Shown: piece after piece, positions 53,091 to 62,609 of the stretch | How positions within the stretch are numbered: the first letter of the stretch is position 1 | Layout: each line of letters starts with the position of its first letter | Source of the DNA: Ideonella benzenivorans | Lineage (GTDB): Bacteria > Pseudomonadota > Gammaproteobacteria > Burkholderiales > Burkholderiaceae_C | Direction of reading: 5' to 3' | Assembly: GCF_020387415.1 (NCBI RefSeq) | Contig: NZ_JAGWCB010000012.1 | Coordinates: 638,242-702,241 of the forward strand | DNA: 64,000 bases | Notes under the pieces: generated by a model | Databases searched by the model: none | Told to the model about the DNA's origin: nothing | Seen by the model: only the letters and a program-made list of their open reading frames with translations | Program-made: the position numbers and the translations under genes

Positions 53091-55667
53091 TCATTCCGCA
53101 GCCCGGCGCAGCGTCTCCATGACCGGCCGGCGCAGCACCTCGCGCAGGCCCCACCAGCCGGCGGCCAGCGCCAGCGCCGCGCCCGCCACCATGCCGAGCA
53201 ACAGCACGGCGGGCGATGGCGCCCAGGCAAAGTCGAACACGAAGCGCGCCAGCGCCCAGCCGACGGCCACCGCGCCCAGGGTGGCCAGGCCCCCGGCCAG
53301 CGCCCCCAGGCCCAGCAGCTCCGCCGCCTGCACCCGCCGCAGCAGGCGGCCACTGGCGCCACAGGCGCGCATCACCGCGAACTCATGCGCACGCGCCTCG
53401 CGCGTCGCCCCCAGCGCCGCGAACAGCACCGCCAGCCCGGCGGCCACGCTGAAGGCGAACAGGTATTCCACCGCGCGGATCACCTCGTCCACCACCTGCT
53501 GCACCTGGGCCAGCGCGGCGGACACATCCACCGCCGTGATGTTCGGAAAGCGCTGCGTCATCGCGTTGTCGAAACCCGGCTGGGCGGGCGCCCGGAAGGC
53601 GGCGATGTAGGTGGCCGGCAGCTCCGGCATCTCGGCCTGCGGGAACATCACGAAGAAGTTGGCCCGCATCGAGCCCCAGTCCACCTTGCGCAGGCTGGTC
53701 ACCCGCCCCTCGACGGTCTGGCCGCTGATGTCGAAGCGCATCCGGTCGCCCAGCTTCAGGCCCAGCTTCTCGGCCAGCCCCACCTCCACGCTCAGGCCGT
53801 CCTTCGCGCCCGCCTGCCAGCGGCCGGCCGCCAACAGGTTGTGGGCCGGCATCGTGCCGGCGTGGCTCAGGTTGAACTCCCGCTCCACCAGGCGGCGGGC
53901 CTCGTCGTTGGCCGCGTAGCGCGGCCCCACCTCGGCACCGTTGATGGTCAGCAGCCGGCCCCGGATCATCGGGTACCAGTCGTAGCCGGTCACGCCCGCT
54001 CGCCCCAGCATCGCCCGGAAGTCGGCCGCCTGGTCGGGCTGGATGTTGATCACGAAGCGGTTGGGCGCGTCTGGCGGCGTGGTCTGGCGCCAGCTGGCAA
54101 TCAGGTCGGTGCGCAACAGCACCAGCAGCGCCAGCGCCATCAGGCCCACCGACAGGGCCGACACCTGCAGCATTGTGAAACCCGGCCGCGCCGCCACCTG
54201 GCGGGTGGCGATGACCAACCAGTCCGGCGCCCCGGCCCCCGGCACCAGCCGCCCCAGCAACCGCACCGCCACCCAGGACAGCCCGGCGAACAGCGCCAGC
54301 GCCGCCGCAAAGCCGCCCACCGCGATGAAACCCAGCGTCAGGTCACGGGCCACCACCACCAGCAGGGCGCCAAAGGCCAGGGCCGCCGCCGCCAGCACCC
54401 CGGCCGAAGCCGGGCGGATGCTGCCCATCTCGCGCCGCAGCACCCGCAGCGGCGGCACCTTGGCCAGCTGCAGCACCGGCGGCACGCCAAAGCCCAGCAG
54501 CAGCGTGAAGCCTACCCCGAAGCCCAGCAGCACCGGCCAGCCGGTGGCCGGTGGCAGCGTGGCGGGGATCAGCTCGGCCAGCAGGCGCACGAACAGCAGG
54601 TGCAGCCCGGCCCCCAGCGCCACGCCGGTCGCGCTGGCGAGCAGGCCCAACACCGCGAACTCCCCCAGGTAGGTGCCGGCAATGCGGCCTTGCGACAGCC
54701 CCAGCACCCGCAGCATGGCGCAATCGTCCAGGTGGCGCTGGGCAAAGTCACGGGCCGCGATCGCCACCGCCACCGCCGACAGCAGCGCCGCCAGCAGGGC
54801 CACCAGGTTCAGAAATTTGTCGGCGCGGTCCAGCGTCTGGCGCATCTCGGGGCGGCCGTTCTCCAGCGTGTCCAGGCGCACGCCGCGCCGGTCCTCGGCC
54901 TTCAGCACGCTGCGCACCCAGTCCGCGTAACGCGCCAGCGCCTGTGCCTGCCCGGGCGCGGCCGTCACCATCAGCCGGTAGGTGACCCGGCTGGCGGGCT
55001 GGATCAGGCTGGTGGCCGGCAGGTCTTCCTCCCGCAGCATCACCCGCGGCGCGAAGGACAGAAAACCCGTGCCGCGGTCCGGCTCGGTCACGATCAACCC
55101 GCCAATGCGCAGGCGCGCATCGCCCAGCCACAGGTCCTGCCCCACCCGCAGGCCCAGCGTCTCGGTGACGGCGGCATCCACCCACACCTGGCCGCGCGCG
55201 GGCGCCCCGCCGGCATGGGCCACGCCCTGCGGGCTGTCCTGCAGGCGCAGCGCACCACGCAATGGGTAGTTGGCGCTGACGGCCTTGACCGACACCAGGC
55301 GGCTGGCACCGCCCTGGGCGTCGTCGGCCCGCGCCATGCTGGGAAACACCGCGTTGCGGCCCACGCTCAAGCCGGCCCGGCGGGCCGTCTCGGCCAAGGC
55401 CGGCGGCAGCGGTTGGTCGGCGCGCACCACCAGGTCGCCCCCCAGCAGCTGGGCCGCGTCCCGGCGCAGCCCCCCTTGCAGGCGGTCGGCAAAGAAACCC
55501 ACCGCCGTCAGTGCGGCCACCGCCAGCACCACGGCCACCCCCACCAGCCGCAATTCACCCGCCCGGAAGTCCAGCCACAGCTGGCGCCAGGCCAGGCGCC
55601 ACAGGCCGGGCGCATGGGATTCGTCGGGGGCGGCCGCCGGGGCCGCAGCAATGTCATCCAAAGGCAT
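53091..55667 (-). CDS. FtsX/YbbP-like ABC transporter permease
   Basis: The 858-residue membrane protein (ATG 55667; the longer frame only adds basic, non-conserved sequence) begins LWRLAWRQLWLDFRAGELRL. It has about ten membrane segments in two FtsX-type repeats, with MLRVLGLSQGRIAGTYLGEF and FAVMRACGASGRLLRRVQAA as matching loops and MacB-type periplasmic regions. Members of this family usually pair with an ATPase (YbbA) and sometimes a TesA-type esterase. Neither is next to it here, since dppA diverges. Cargo is unknown; lipoprotein or toxic-lipid handling has been proposed for relatives. Confidence 0.85.
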   Translation of the reverse strand: MPLDDIAAAPAAAPDESHAPGLWRLAWRQLWLDFRAGELRLVGVAVVLAVAALTAVGFFADRLQGGLRRDAAQLLGGDLVVRADQPLPPALAETARRAGLSVGRNAVFPSMARADDAQGGASRLVSVKAVSANYPLRGALRLQDSPQGVAHAGGAPARGQVWVDAAVTETLGLRVGQDLWLGDARLRIGGLIVTEPDRGTGFLSFAPRVMLREEDLPATSLIQPASRVTYRLMVTAAPGQAQALARYADWVRSVLKAEDRRGVRLDTLENGRPEMRQTLDRADKFLNLVALLAALLSAVAVAIAARDFAQRHLDDCAMLRVLGLSQGRIAGTYLGEFAVLGLLASATGVALGAGLHLLFVRLLAELIPATLPPATGWPVLLGFGVGFTLLLGFGVPPVLQLAKVPPLRVLRREMGSIRPASAGVLAAAALAFGALLVVVARDLTLGFIAVGGFAAALALFAGLSWVAVRLLGRLVPGAGAPDWLVIATRQVAARPGFTMLQVSALSVGLMALALLVLLRTDLIASWRQTTPPDAPNRFVINIQPDQAADFRAMLGRAGVTGYDWYPMIRGRLLTINGAEVGPRYAANDEARRLVEREFNLSHAGTMPAHNLLAAGRWQAGAKDGLSVEVGLAEKLGLKLGDRMRFDISGQTVEGRVTSLRKVDWGSMRANFFVMFPQAEMPELPATYIAAFRAPAQPGFDNAMTQRFPNITAVDVSAALAQVQQVVDEVIRAVEYLFAFSVAAGLAVLFAALGATREARAHEFAVMRACGASGRLLRRVQAAELLGLGALAGGLATLGAVAVGWALARFVFDFAWAPSPAVLLLGMVAGAALALAAGWWGLREVLRRPVMETLRRAAE

Positions 55668-55887
55668 GACGGGCACGGTACACGATTCGCATGAAGCCCG
55701 TCGCCACGGCCAGCAGGGCCTGAAACTTGCATATGCTTGCGCTTGCCCCCCCCGCGGCCGGGCGACCCCGCTCCGAACCGGAGCACAATCGCCCGCAGCC
55801 TGGGACCGGCCCGCCGTGCTGCGCAGACCTGCCTGCCGGCGGTGGACGGCCCCACCCCGACGGCACAACTGTCCTGGAGATCTCTGC

Positions 55888-57489
55888 ATGACCGTGAACC
55901 GCCCGACCCTGCGGTCGGCCCTGGCCCTGGCGGCCCTGATCGCATGCGGCACCGCCGCCAGCGCCAAGACCCTCGTCTACTGTGCCGAGGGCTCACCCGA
56001 GAACTTCACCCCGGCCCTCAACACCACCGGCACCAGCTTCGACGCGGCCCGGCCGGTGTACGACCGCCTGACCCAGTTCGCCCGCGGCACCACCAAGGTC
56101 GAGCCCGGCCTGGCCGAGAGCTGGACCGTGTCGCCCGACAGCAAGGTGTTCACCTTCAAGCTGCGCAAAGGCGTCAAGTTCCACAGCGGCGTCAATGGCT
56201 TCACGCCGACACGGGACTTCAACGCCGACGATGTGCTCTGGAGCTTCGATCGGCAGTGGAAGCCCGATCACCCCTACGCCAAGGTGTCCGGCGGCAAGTA
56301 CGACTACTTCGCCGACATGGGGCTGAAGGACGACCTGGTGTCGGTCGAGAAGCTCGACCCCTACACGGTTCGGCTCACCCTCAAGCAGCCCAACGTGACG
56401 ATGCTGGCCAACCTGGCGATGGACTTCGCCGCCATCCATTCGGCCGAGTACGCCGATTACCTGGCCAAGGGCAACCGCAAGGAGCAGTTCGACCAAATCC
56501 CGGTGGGCACCGGCCCGTTCCAGTTCGTGGCCTACCAGAAGGACGCGGTCATCCGCTACAAGGCCAACCCCGGCTACTGGGGTGAGAAGGCCAAGGTCGA
56601 CAGCCTGGTCTACGCCATCACCACCGACGCGACCGCGCGCTATTCCAAGCTGAAGGCGGGCGAATGCCACATCAGCGCCTTCCCCCGTCCGGCCGACCTG
56701 CCCGAGATGCAGAAGGACCCGACGCTCAAGGTCATCAGCCTGCCTGGCCTGAACGTGGCCTACTGGGCCTTCAACACCCAGAAGCCGCCGCTGGACAAGA
56801 AGGACGTGCGCCTGGCGCTGACGCTGGCCATCGACAAGGCGGCCATCCTGAAGGACGTCTACATGGGCGCGGGCACCGCGGCGAAGAACCTGATCCCGCC
56901 GACGATGGCGGCCTTCGACGACGCCATCAAGGACTACGCCCATGACCCGGCCAAGGCCAAGGCCCTGCTGGCCAAGGCCGGCGTGAAGACGCCGCTGGCC
57001 ATCGACCTCTGGTACATGCCGGTGCAGCGGCCCTACAACCCCAACGCCAAGCGCATGGCCGAGATGATGCAGGCCGACCTGGCCAAGATCGGCGTGCAGG
57101 CCAAGCTGGTCACCTACGAATGGGGCGAGTACCGCAAGCGCCTGCAGCAAGGCGAGCACATGACCGGCATGCTGGGCTGGAACGGTGACAACGGCGACCC
57201 GGACAACTTCTTCTTCCTGCACGGCTGCGACGCCGCCCGTCCGGGCGGTCAGAACCTCTCGAAGTGGTGCAACAAGGCCTTCGATGCCAAGCTGACCCGG
57301 GCCCGCACCCTGACCGACACCAAGGCCCGCACCAAGCTCTACAAGGAGATGCAGGTCATCGAACACGACGAGGTGCCGGACTTCAAGATCGCCCACTCGG
57401 TGGTCTATGAGGTGCTGCGCAAGGACGTCGTCGGCTACAAGCAGAGCCCGTTCAATTCGCACCAGTTCAACGGTGTCGAGTTGAAGTGA
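55888..57489 (+). CDS. dppA: Dipeptide/oligopeptide ABC transporter, periplasmic binding protein
   Basis: The 533-residue family-5 binding protein has a Sec signal peptide (MTVNRPTLRSALALAALIAC..., cleavage probably after ASA near residue 26). Family motifs are KTLVYCAEGSPENFTPALNT, LRKGVKFHSGVNGF, FNADDVLWSF and PVGTGPFQFVAYQKDAVIRY. It resembles DppA in the GHGC-type region (FFLHGCDAARPGGQNLSKWC). It heads the plus-strand transport operon. Peptide, or haem/5-ALA, is the usual cargo of DppA relatives. Confidence 0.92.
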   Translation: MTVNRPTLRSALALAALIACGTAASAKTLVYCAEGSPENFTPALNTTGTSFDAARPVYDRLTQFARGTTKVEPGLAESWTVSPDSKVFTFKLRKGVKFHSGVNGFTPTRDFNADDVLWSFDRQWKPDHPYAKVSGGKYDYFADMGLKDDLVSVEKLDPYTVRLTLKQPNVTMLANLAMDFAAIHSAEYADYLAKGNRKEQFDQIPVGTGPFQFVAYQKDAVIRYKANPGYWGEKAKVDSLVYAITTDATARYSKLKAGECHISAFPRPADLPEMQKDPTLKVISLPGLNVAYWAFNTQKPPLDKKDVRLALTLAIDKAAILKDVYMGAGTAAKNLIPPTMAAFDDAIKDYAHDPAKAKALLAKAGVKTPLAIDLWYMPVQRPYNPNAKRMAEMMQADLAKIGVQAKLVTYEWGEYRKRLQQGEHMTGMLGWNGDNGDPDNFFFLHGCDAARPGGQNLSKWCNKAFDAKLTRARTLTDTKARTKLYKEMQVIEHDEVPDFKIAHSVVYEVLRKDVVGYKQSPFNSHQFNGVELK

Positions 57490-57523
57490 GTTCGGGGCTG
57501 CGCCTGCGGCCCTCTCCCTGACG

Positions 57524-57542
57524 CCCCGGCCGTGCGCCGGGG
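57524..57542 (+). terminator. Hairpin between dppA and the next gene
   Basis: 7-bp stem CCCCGGC / GCCGGGG with a 5-base loop, 35 bases after dppA, followed by TCGGTTCATTTCCCCTTT. Such hairpins often keep the binding-protein message more abundant than the permease message. Confidence 0.5.
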
Positions 57543-57581
57543 TCGGTTCATTTCCCCTTTCCATTTCTCGGCAGTCACACC

Positions 57582-58742
57582 ATGAACCTCCGTCTCCGCC
57601 GCCTGGCCGGTGGCGCCTTGCTGGGCCTGAGCCTGGGCGCGTCCGCACTGCTCTCGGCCTGCCAGCCCGCCGTGCCCTCCACCATCAAGATCGGCGTGGC
57701 CCAACCGCTCACCGGCCCGCTGAAGGCCCTGGGGCAGGACATGGTGGAAGGCGCCCGCATGGCCGCCGACGACCTGAACAAGGAAGGCTTCAAGGTCGAC
57801 GGCAAGGTGGTCCAGTTCGAGATCATCCAGGCCGACGACCAGTCCGACCCGGCCACCGGCAAGAAGGTGGCCCAGCAGCTGATCGACCAGGGCGTGGTGG
57901 CGGTGATCGGCGACCTGAACTCCGGCGTCAGCATGGCCGCCGCGCCGGTCTATGCCGCCAAGATGATGCCGCAGCTGGCCATTTCGACCCAGCCCGAATA
58001 CACCCAGATGGGCCTGCCCACCACCTTCCGCCTGGTGGCCAACGACGCGCTGCAATCCAAGGCCATGGGCCTGTTTGCGGCCCAGCTGCCCGGCGGCCCG
58101 CATGCCTATGCGGTGGTGGACGACAGCACCCCCTACGGCAAGGGCCTGGCCCAGTCGGCACTGGCCCAGCTCAAGGCCCGCCAGCGCGACGTGGTGCTGC
58201 AGTTCTCCACCGACGCCAAGACCACCGAGTTCGGTGAGCTGGTGGCCCAGCTCAAGGCCAAGAAGGCCGATGTGCTGGTCAGCACGCTGGCCGACTTCCA
58301 GGTCGTGGCCCTGGCCGACCAACTGATCGCCGCGGGCATGAAGATGAGCATCGTGGGCGGCGACACCATCAAGACCGAGGGCACGCTCAAGATCAACCCC
58401 GCGGTGGGCCATGTGTATGCCACCTCGCCCATCGTCGGGGCGGACGAGTTCCTGGGGGGCAAGGCCTTCCTCAAGCGCTACCGCGAGAAGACCCACCACG
58501 ACCCGATCTATGGTGGCCACTATGCCTACGACGCCGTCTACGTGCTGGCCGCCGCCATCCGCCAGGCCAGGAGTGTGGACGGCGCCAAGCTGGTGGCCGC
58601 GCTCAAGACGGTGGACCCGCTGGCCCCGGTGACCAGCAGCATGCGCTTTGCCGACAACGGCGAACAGCGCTACGGCGTGGTCAGCGTCTACGAGGTCAAC
58701 AACGGTGGCTGGTTCCTGCTAACCCGCAGCGACAACTGGTGA
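57582..58742 (+). CDS. LivJ-type substrate-binding lipoprotein inside the dpp operon
   Basis: The 386-residue protein has a lipoprotein signal (LGASALLSACQPA, lipid-binding Cys at residue 27). A type-I periplasmic binding fold of the branched-chain amino acid class follows: IKIGVAQPLTGPLKALGQDM, VVAVIGDLNSGVSMAAAPVY, HAYAVVDDSTPYGKGLAQS and DPIYGGHYAYDAVYVLAAAI. It lies between dppA and dppB and its stop is only two to four bases before the dppB start, so coupling is tight. This class normally works with LivHMGF permeases, not Dpp permeases. Confidence 0.92.
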   Translation: MNLRLRRLAGGALLGLSLGASALLSACQPAVPSTIKIGVAQPLTGPLKALGQDMVEGARMAADDLNKEGFKVDGKVVQFEIIQADDQSDPATGKKVAQQLIDQGVVAVIGDLNSGVSMAAAPVYAAKMMPQLAISTQPEYTQMGLPTTFRLVANDALQSKAMGLFAAQLPGGPHAYAVVDDSTPYGKGLAQSALAQLKARQRDVVLQFSTDAKTTEFGELVAQLKAKKADVLVSTLADFQVVALADQLIAAGMKMSIVGGDTIKTEGTLKINPAVGHVYATSPIVGADEFLGGKAFLKRYREKTHHDPIYGGHYAYDAVYVLAAAIRQARSVDGAKLVAALKTVDPLAPVTSSMRFADNGEQRYGVVSVYEVNNGGWFLLTRSDNW

Positions 58743-58746
58743 CGTG

Positions 58747-59757
58747 ATGTGGCGCTTCCTCTGGCGTCGGCTGGCGCTCACCATCCCCACCTTCTTCGCG
58801 CTGATGTTCGTCACCTTCGTGGCGATCCGGCTGGTGCCGGGCGACCCGGTGGAAGTGCGGGTGGGCGAGCGGGGCATCAGTGCCGAACGGCTGGCCTACT
58901 TCCGCCATGAGCTGGGGCTGGACCAGCCCATCTGGAAGCAGTTCCTCGACTATGTGTGGGCGCTGCTGCACGGCGACTTCGGCACCTCGCTGTCCACCAA
59001 CCAGAAGGTGCTGACCGAGTTCGCCACGCTGTTCCCGGCCACGCTGGAGCTGAGCCTGTTCGCCATGCTGTTCGCGGTGCTGATCGGCCTGCCGGCCGGC
59101 GCGATGGCCGCGGCCAAGCGCGGCAGCTTCTACGACCAGGCGCTGATGGGCCTGTCGGTGACGGGTTACTCCATGCCCATCTTCTGGTGGGGCCTGCTGC
59201 TGATCATGTACGTGGGCGAGCGCTGGGGCCTGACCCCGGTGTCCGGCCGCATCGACCTGATCAACTTCTACTTCGAGCCGGTGACCGGTTTCATGGTGAT
59301 CGACGCCTGGCTTTCGGGCCAGCCCGGCGCCGTGTGGGATGCCCTGCACCACCTGATCCTGCCGGGCGTGGTGCTGGGCACCATCCCACTGGCGGTCATC
59401 GCCCGCATGACCCGCTCGGCCATGCTGGAGGTGCTGTCGGAAGACTATGTTCGCACCGCCCGCGCCAAGGGCCTGCCGGCCTGGCGGGTGGTGGGCCTGC
59501 ACGCGCTGCGCAACGCCCTGATCCCGGTGGTCACCGTCATCGGCCTGCAGGTGGGTGCGCTGATGGCCGGCGCGGTGCTGACCGAAACCATCTTCTCCTG
59601 GCCCGGCATCGGCAAGTGGTTGATCGAATCGATCTCCCGGCGCGACTACCCCGCCCTGCAAGGCGGGGTGATGCTGGTCTCCGGTGTGGTCATCCTCGTC
59701 AACCTGCTGGTCGACCTGACCTATGGCTTCATCAACCCCCGCATCCGCCATGCGTGA
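58747..59757 (+). CDS. dppB: Dipeptide ABC transporter permease DppB
   Basis: The 336-residue membrane protein (ATG 58747; GTG 58744 is also in frame) starts MWRFLWRRLALTIPTFFALM and has six membrane helices. The permease (EAA) loop reads YVRTARAKGLPAWRVVGLHA followed by LRNALIPVVTVIG. The motif GAVLTETIFSWPGIGKWLIE is typical of DppB/OppB. It overlaps dppC by eight bases. Confidence 0.95.
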   Translation: MWRFLWRRLALTIPTFFALMFVTFVAIRLVPGDPVEVRVGERGISAERLAYFRHELGLDQPIWKQFLDYVWALLHGDFGTSLSTNQKVLTEFATLFPATLELSLFAMLFAVLIGLPAGAMAAAKRGSFYDQALMGLSVTGYSMPIFWWGLLLIMYVGERWGLTPVSGRIDLINFYFEPVTGFMVIDAWLSGQPGAVWDALHHLILPGVVLGTIPLAVIARMTRSAMLEVLSEDYVRTARAKGLPAWRVVGLHALRNALIPVVTVIGLQVGALMAGAVLTETIFSWPGIGKWLIESISRRDYPALQGGVMLVSGVVILVNLLVDLTYGFINPRIRHA

Positions 59758-60619
59758 CACCCATCCCCTGGCGGACTTCTGGGCCGCCTTCCGCGAGAAC
59801 CGTGGCGCCGTGCTCGGCCTGGCCGTGGTGCTGACCGTGGTGTTGCTGGCAATCTTCGCCCCGCTGATCGCCCCCTACCACCCGGACGCCCAGTTCCGCG
59901 ACGCGGTCCGCGCCACACCGTTCTGGGAGCCCAACGGCAGCACCCGCTTCCTGCTGGGCACCGACAGCCTGGGCCGCGACCTGCTCACGCGGCTGATCTA
60001 CGGCGCCCGCGTCTCGCTGTTCATCGGCCTGTCGGTGATGGGCTTTTCCTTCGTCATCGGCGTGCTGCTGGGCCTGGCCTGCGTCAGCTTCGGCCCGGTG
60101 GTGGACACCCTGATCACCCGCGCGATGGATCTGATCATGGCGGTGCCCAGCCTGGTGCTGGCCATCCTGGTGGTGGCGGTGCTGGGCCCCAGTCTGACCA
60201 ACACCATCGTCGCCGTCACCATCGTCTACCTGCCGCGCTATGTGCGCCTCTTGCGCGCCTCGGCCCAGGCCGAGCTGGGCAAGGACTACGTGACCGCGGC
60301 CCGCGTGGGTGGTGTGGGCAAGGCCCGGCTGATGTTCCGCACCGTGCTGCCCAACTGCCTGGCTCCGCTGATCGTGCAGGCCGCGCTGGGCGTGTCCGAC
60401 GCCATTCTCGAGGCCGCCGCCCTGGGCTTTCTGGGCCTGGGCGCGCAGCCGCCCACCGCCGAGTGGGGCACCATGCTGGCCGACGCCCGCGAGTTCATCC
60501 GTTCCGAGCCCTGGCTGGTCACCCTGCCCGGCCTGGCCATCCTGATCACCGTGGTCTCCATCAACCTGGCCGGCGACGGCCTGCGCGATGCCCTGGACCC
60601 CAAGATGCGCAAGACATGA
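59750..60619 (+). CDS. dppC: Dipeptide ABC transporter permease DppC
   Basis: The 289-residue protein (ATG 59750) has an N-terminal soluble lead, six membrane helices, the RFLLGTDSLGRDLLTRLIYG motif common to DppC/OppC, and the EAA loop YVTAARVGGVGKARLMFRTV. Its start lies within dppB and its stop overlaps dppD by four bases. Confidence 0.95.
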   Translation: MRDTHPLADFWAAFRENRGAVLGLAVVLTVVLLAIFAPLIAPYHPDAQFRDAVRATPFWEPNGSTRFLLGTDSLGRDLLTRLIYGARVSLFIGLSVMGFSFVIGVLLGLACVSFGPVVDTLITRAMDLIMAVPSLVLAILVVAVLGPSLTNTIVAVTIVYLPRYVRLLRASAQAELGKDYVTAARVGGVGKARLMFRTVLPNCLAPLIVQAALGVSDAILEAAALGFLGLGAQPPTAEWGTMLADAREFIRSEPWLVTLPGLAILITVVSINLAGDGLRDALDPKMRKT

Positions 60620-61620
60620 GCACGCCCCTGCTGGACATCCGCGGGCTGTCGGTCAGCTTCGCCACCCGCCACGGGCCCTTCCGGGCCGTGGACGGCGTGG
60701 ACCTGAGCGTCGCCCCCAACGAGCTGCTGGCCATCGTCGGCGAATCCGGCTCGGGCAAGTCGGTGGCCATGCTGGCCATCATGGGCCTCTTGCCCTGGAC
60801 GGCCACCGTCACCGCCGAGCGCATGGTCTTCGACGGCCAGGATCTGCTCACCCTGACGCCCCGCCAGCGCCGAGCCCTGATCGGCAAGGACGTGGCCATG
60901 GTGTTCCAGGAGCCGATGAGCTCGCTCAACCCCTGCTTCACCGTGGGCTGGCAGATTGGCGAGGCCCTGGCCCAGCACACCCCGCTGGGCCGGCGCGAAC
61001 GCCAGGCCCGCGTCATCGAACTGTTGGAGCAGGTCGGCATCCCCGACCCGGTGCGGCGCGCCCGCGCCTTTCCGCACCAGCTCTCGGGCGGCATGTGCCA
61101 GCGGGTGATGATCGCCATGGCCCTGGCCTGCAAGCCGCGCCTGTTGATCGCCGACGAGCCCACCACCGCGTTGGACGTCACCATCCAGGCCCAGATCATG
61201 GACCTGCTGCAGACCCTGAGGCGCGACACCGGCATGGCCCTGGTGCTGATCACCCACGACCTGGGCGTGGTGGCCGAGGCCGCCGACCGGGTGATGGTGC
61301 AGTACGCCGGCCGCGTGGTGGAGACCCAGCCCGCCGCCACCCTCTTCACCCACCCGCACCACCCCTACACCCACGCCCTGCTGGCCGCCCTGCCCGAGCG
61401 TGCCACCGGCGCGCGGCTGGAGGCCATCGACGGCGTGGTGCCCGGCCAGAGCGACCGGCCCGCTGGCTGCCTGTTCGCCCCACGCTGCCGCTGGGCCACG
61501 GCCCACTGCCATGCTGCCAAGCCCGTGCCGGCCGATGCCGCGCTGGGCCGCGCGCTGTGCCACACCCCGCTGGACGATGCGGGCCAGCCCATCGCGCTGA
61601 ACCTGGAGAACGCCGCATGA
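60616..61620 (+). CDS. dppD: Dipeptide ABC transporter ATP-binding protein DppD
   Basis: The 334-residue ATPase has Walker A GESGSGKS, the signature LSGGMCQRVMIAMALA, Walker B LLIADEPTTALD and the switch LITHDLG. A C-terminal Opp/Dpp extension has the cysteine-rich CLFAPRCRWATAHC, which in relatives can hold an iron-sulphur cluster. It is coupled to dppC and dppF by ATGA overlaps. Confidence 0.96.
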   Translation: MSTPLLDIRGLSVSFATRHGPFRAVDGVDLSVAPNELLAIVGESGSGKSVAMLAIMGLLPWTATVTAERMVFDGQDLLTLTPRQRRALIGKDVAMVFQEPMSSLNPCFTVGWQIGEALAQHTPLGRRERQARVIELLEQVGIPDPVRRARAFPHQLSGGMCQRVMIAMALACKPRLLIADEPTTALDVTIQAQIMDLLQTLRRDTGMALVLITHDLGVVAEAADRVMVQYAGRVVETQPAATLFTHPHHPYTHALLAALPERATGARLEAIDGVVPGQSDRPAGCLFAPRCRWATAHCHAAKPVPADAALGRALCHTPLDDAGQPIALNLENAA

Positions 61621-62609
61621 GCGCCGCTGCTGAAACCGCCGCGCCGGTCCTGGAGGCCCGCGAGCTGCAGCGCCTCTACCCCGTGGCGCGCGGCCTGTTC
61701 AAGCCGCCGGCCACCGTGCATGCGCTCGACGGCGTGAGCTTCTCCCTGCAGGCCGGCCGCACGCTGGCGGTGGTGGGCGAATCGGGCTGCGGCAAGTCCA
61801 CGCTGGCCAAGCTGCTGACCATGATCGAGACGCCCACCGCCGGTCAACTGCTGATCGACGGGCTGGACGTGGCCCAGGCCAATGCCGAACAGCGCCGTGC
61901 CCTGCGCCGCCAGGTGCAGATCGTCTTCCAGAACCCCTATGGCTCGCTCAATCCGCGCCAGACCATCGGCCGCACGCTGATGGAGCCGCTGGAGGCCAAC
62001 CAGGTGGGCAGCCCGGCCGAGCGCGAGGCCGCGGCCCGCGCCATGCTGGCCCGCGTGGGCTTGCGCGAAGAGGCCTTCGGCCGCTACCCGCACATGTTCT
62101 CCGGCGGCCAGCGCCAGCGCGTGGCCATCGCCCGTGCGCTGATGCTGCAGCCGAGCGTGCTGGTGCTGGACGAACCCGTCTCCGCGCTGGACGTCTCGAT
62201 CCGCGCCCAGGTGCTGAACCTGTTGGCCGACCTGCAGCGCGAACTGGGCGTGGCCTACCTCTTCATCTCGCACGACCTGGGCGTGGTGCGCCACGTGGCC
62301 GACGAGGTCATGGTGATGTACCTGGGCCGCTGCGTGGAACGCGGCCCGCGCGACGCCGTCTTCGGCCACCCGCGCCACCCCTACACCCAGGCCCTGCTCT
62401 CGGCCACGCCCACGGTGGACCCGGCCCAGCGCCGCACCCGCATCATCCTGCAGGGCGAACTGCCCTCGCCCATCGCCCGCCCCAGCGGCTGTGGCTTCCG
62501 CACCCGCTGCCCGCTGGCCTTTGAGCGCTGTGCGGTGGAGGGGCCGGTGCTGGAAGGTGGCGAAGAGGGGCAGACCGAGGCTGCGTGCTGGGCAGACTCT
62601 CTTCGGTGA
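61617..62609 (+). CDS. dppF: Dipeptide ABC transporter ATP-binding protein DppF
   Basis: The 330-residue ATPase has Walker A GESGCGKST, the signature FSGGQRQRVAIARALM, Walker B VLVLDEPVSALD, the FISHDLGVVRHVAD switch region and a C-terminal GCGFRTRCPLAFERC extension. It is the last gene of the operon and the last resident-looking gene before the accessory right edge. Confidence 0.96.
   Translation: MSAAAETAAPVLEARELQRLYPVARGLFKPPATVHALDGVSFSLQAGRTLAVVGESGCGKSTLAKLLTMIETPTAGQLLIDGLDVAQANAEQRRALRRQVQIVFQNPYGSLNPRQTIGRTLMEPLEANQVGSPAEREAAARAMLARVGLREEAFGRYPHMFSGGQRQRVAIARALMLQPSVLVLDEPVSALDVSIRAQVLNLLADLQRELGVAYLFISHDLGVVRHVADEVMVMYLGRCVERGPRDAVFGHPRHPYTQALLSATPTVDPAQRRTRIILQGELPSPIARPSGCGFRTRCPLAFERCAVEGPVLEGGEEGQTEAACWADSLR

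Noticed and set aside
53385..55694. 769-codon open frame on the plus strand
   Set aside because: Antisense shadow of the YbbP-like permease, low-complexity Arg/Gln/His sequence.
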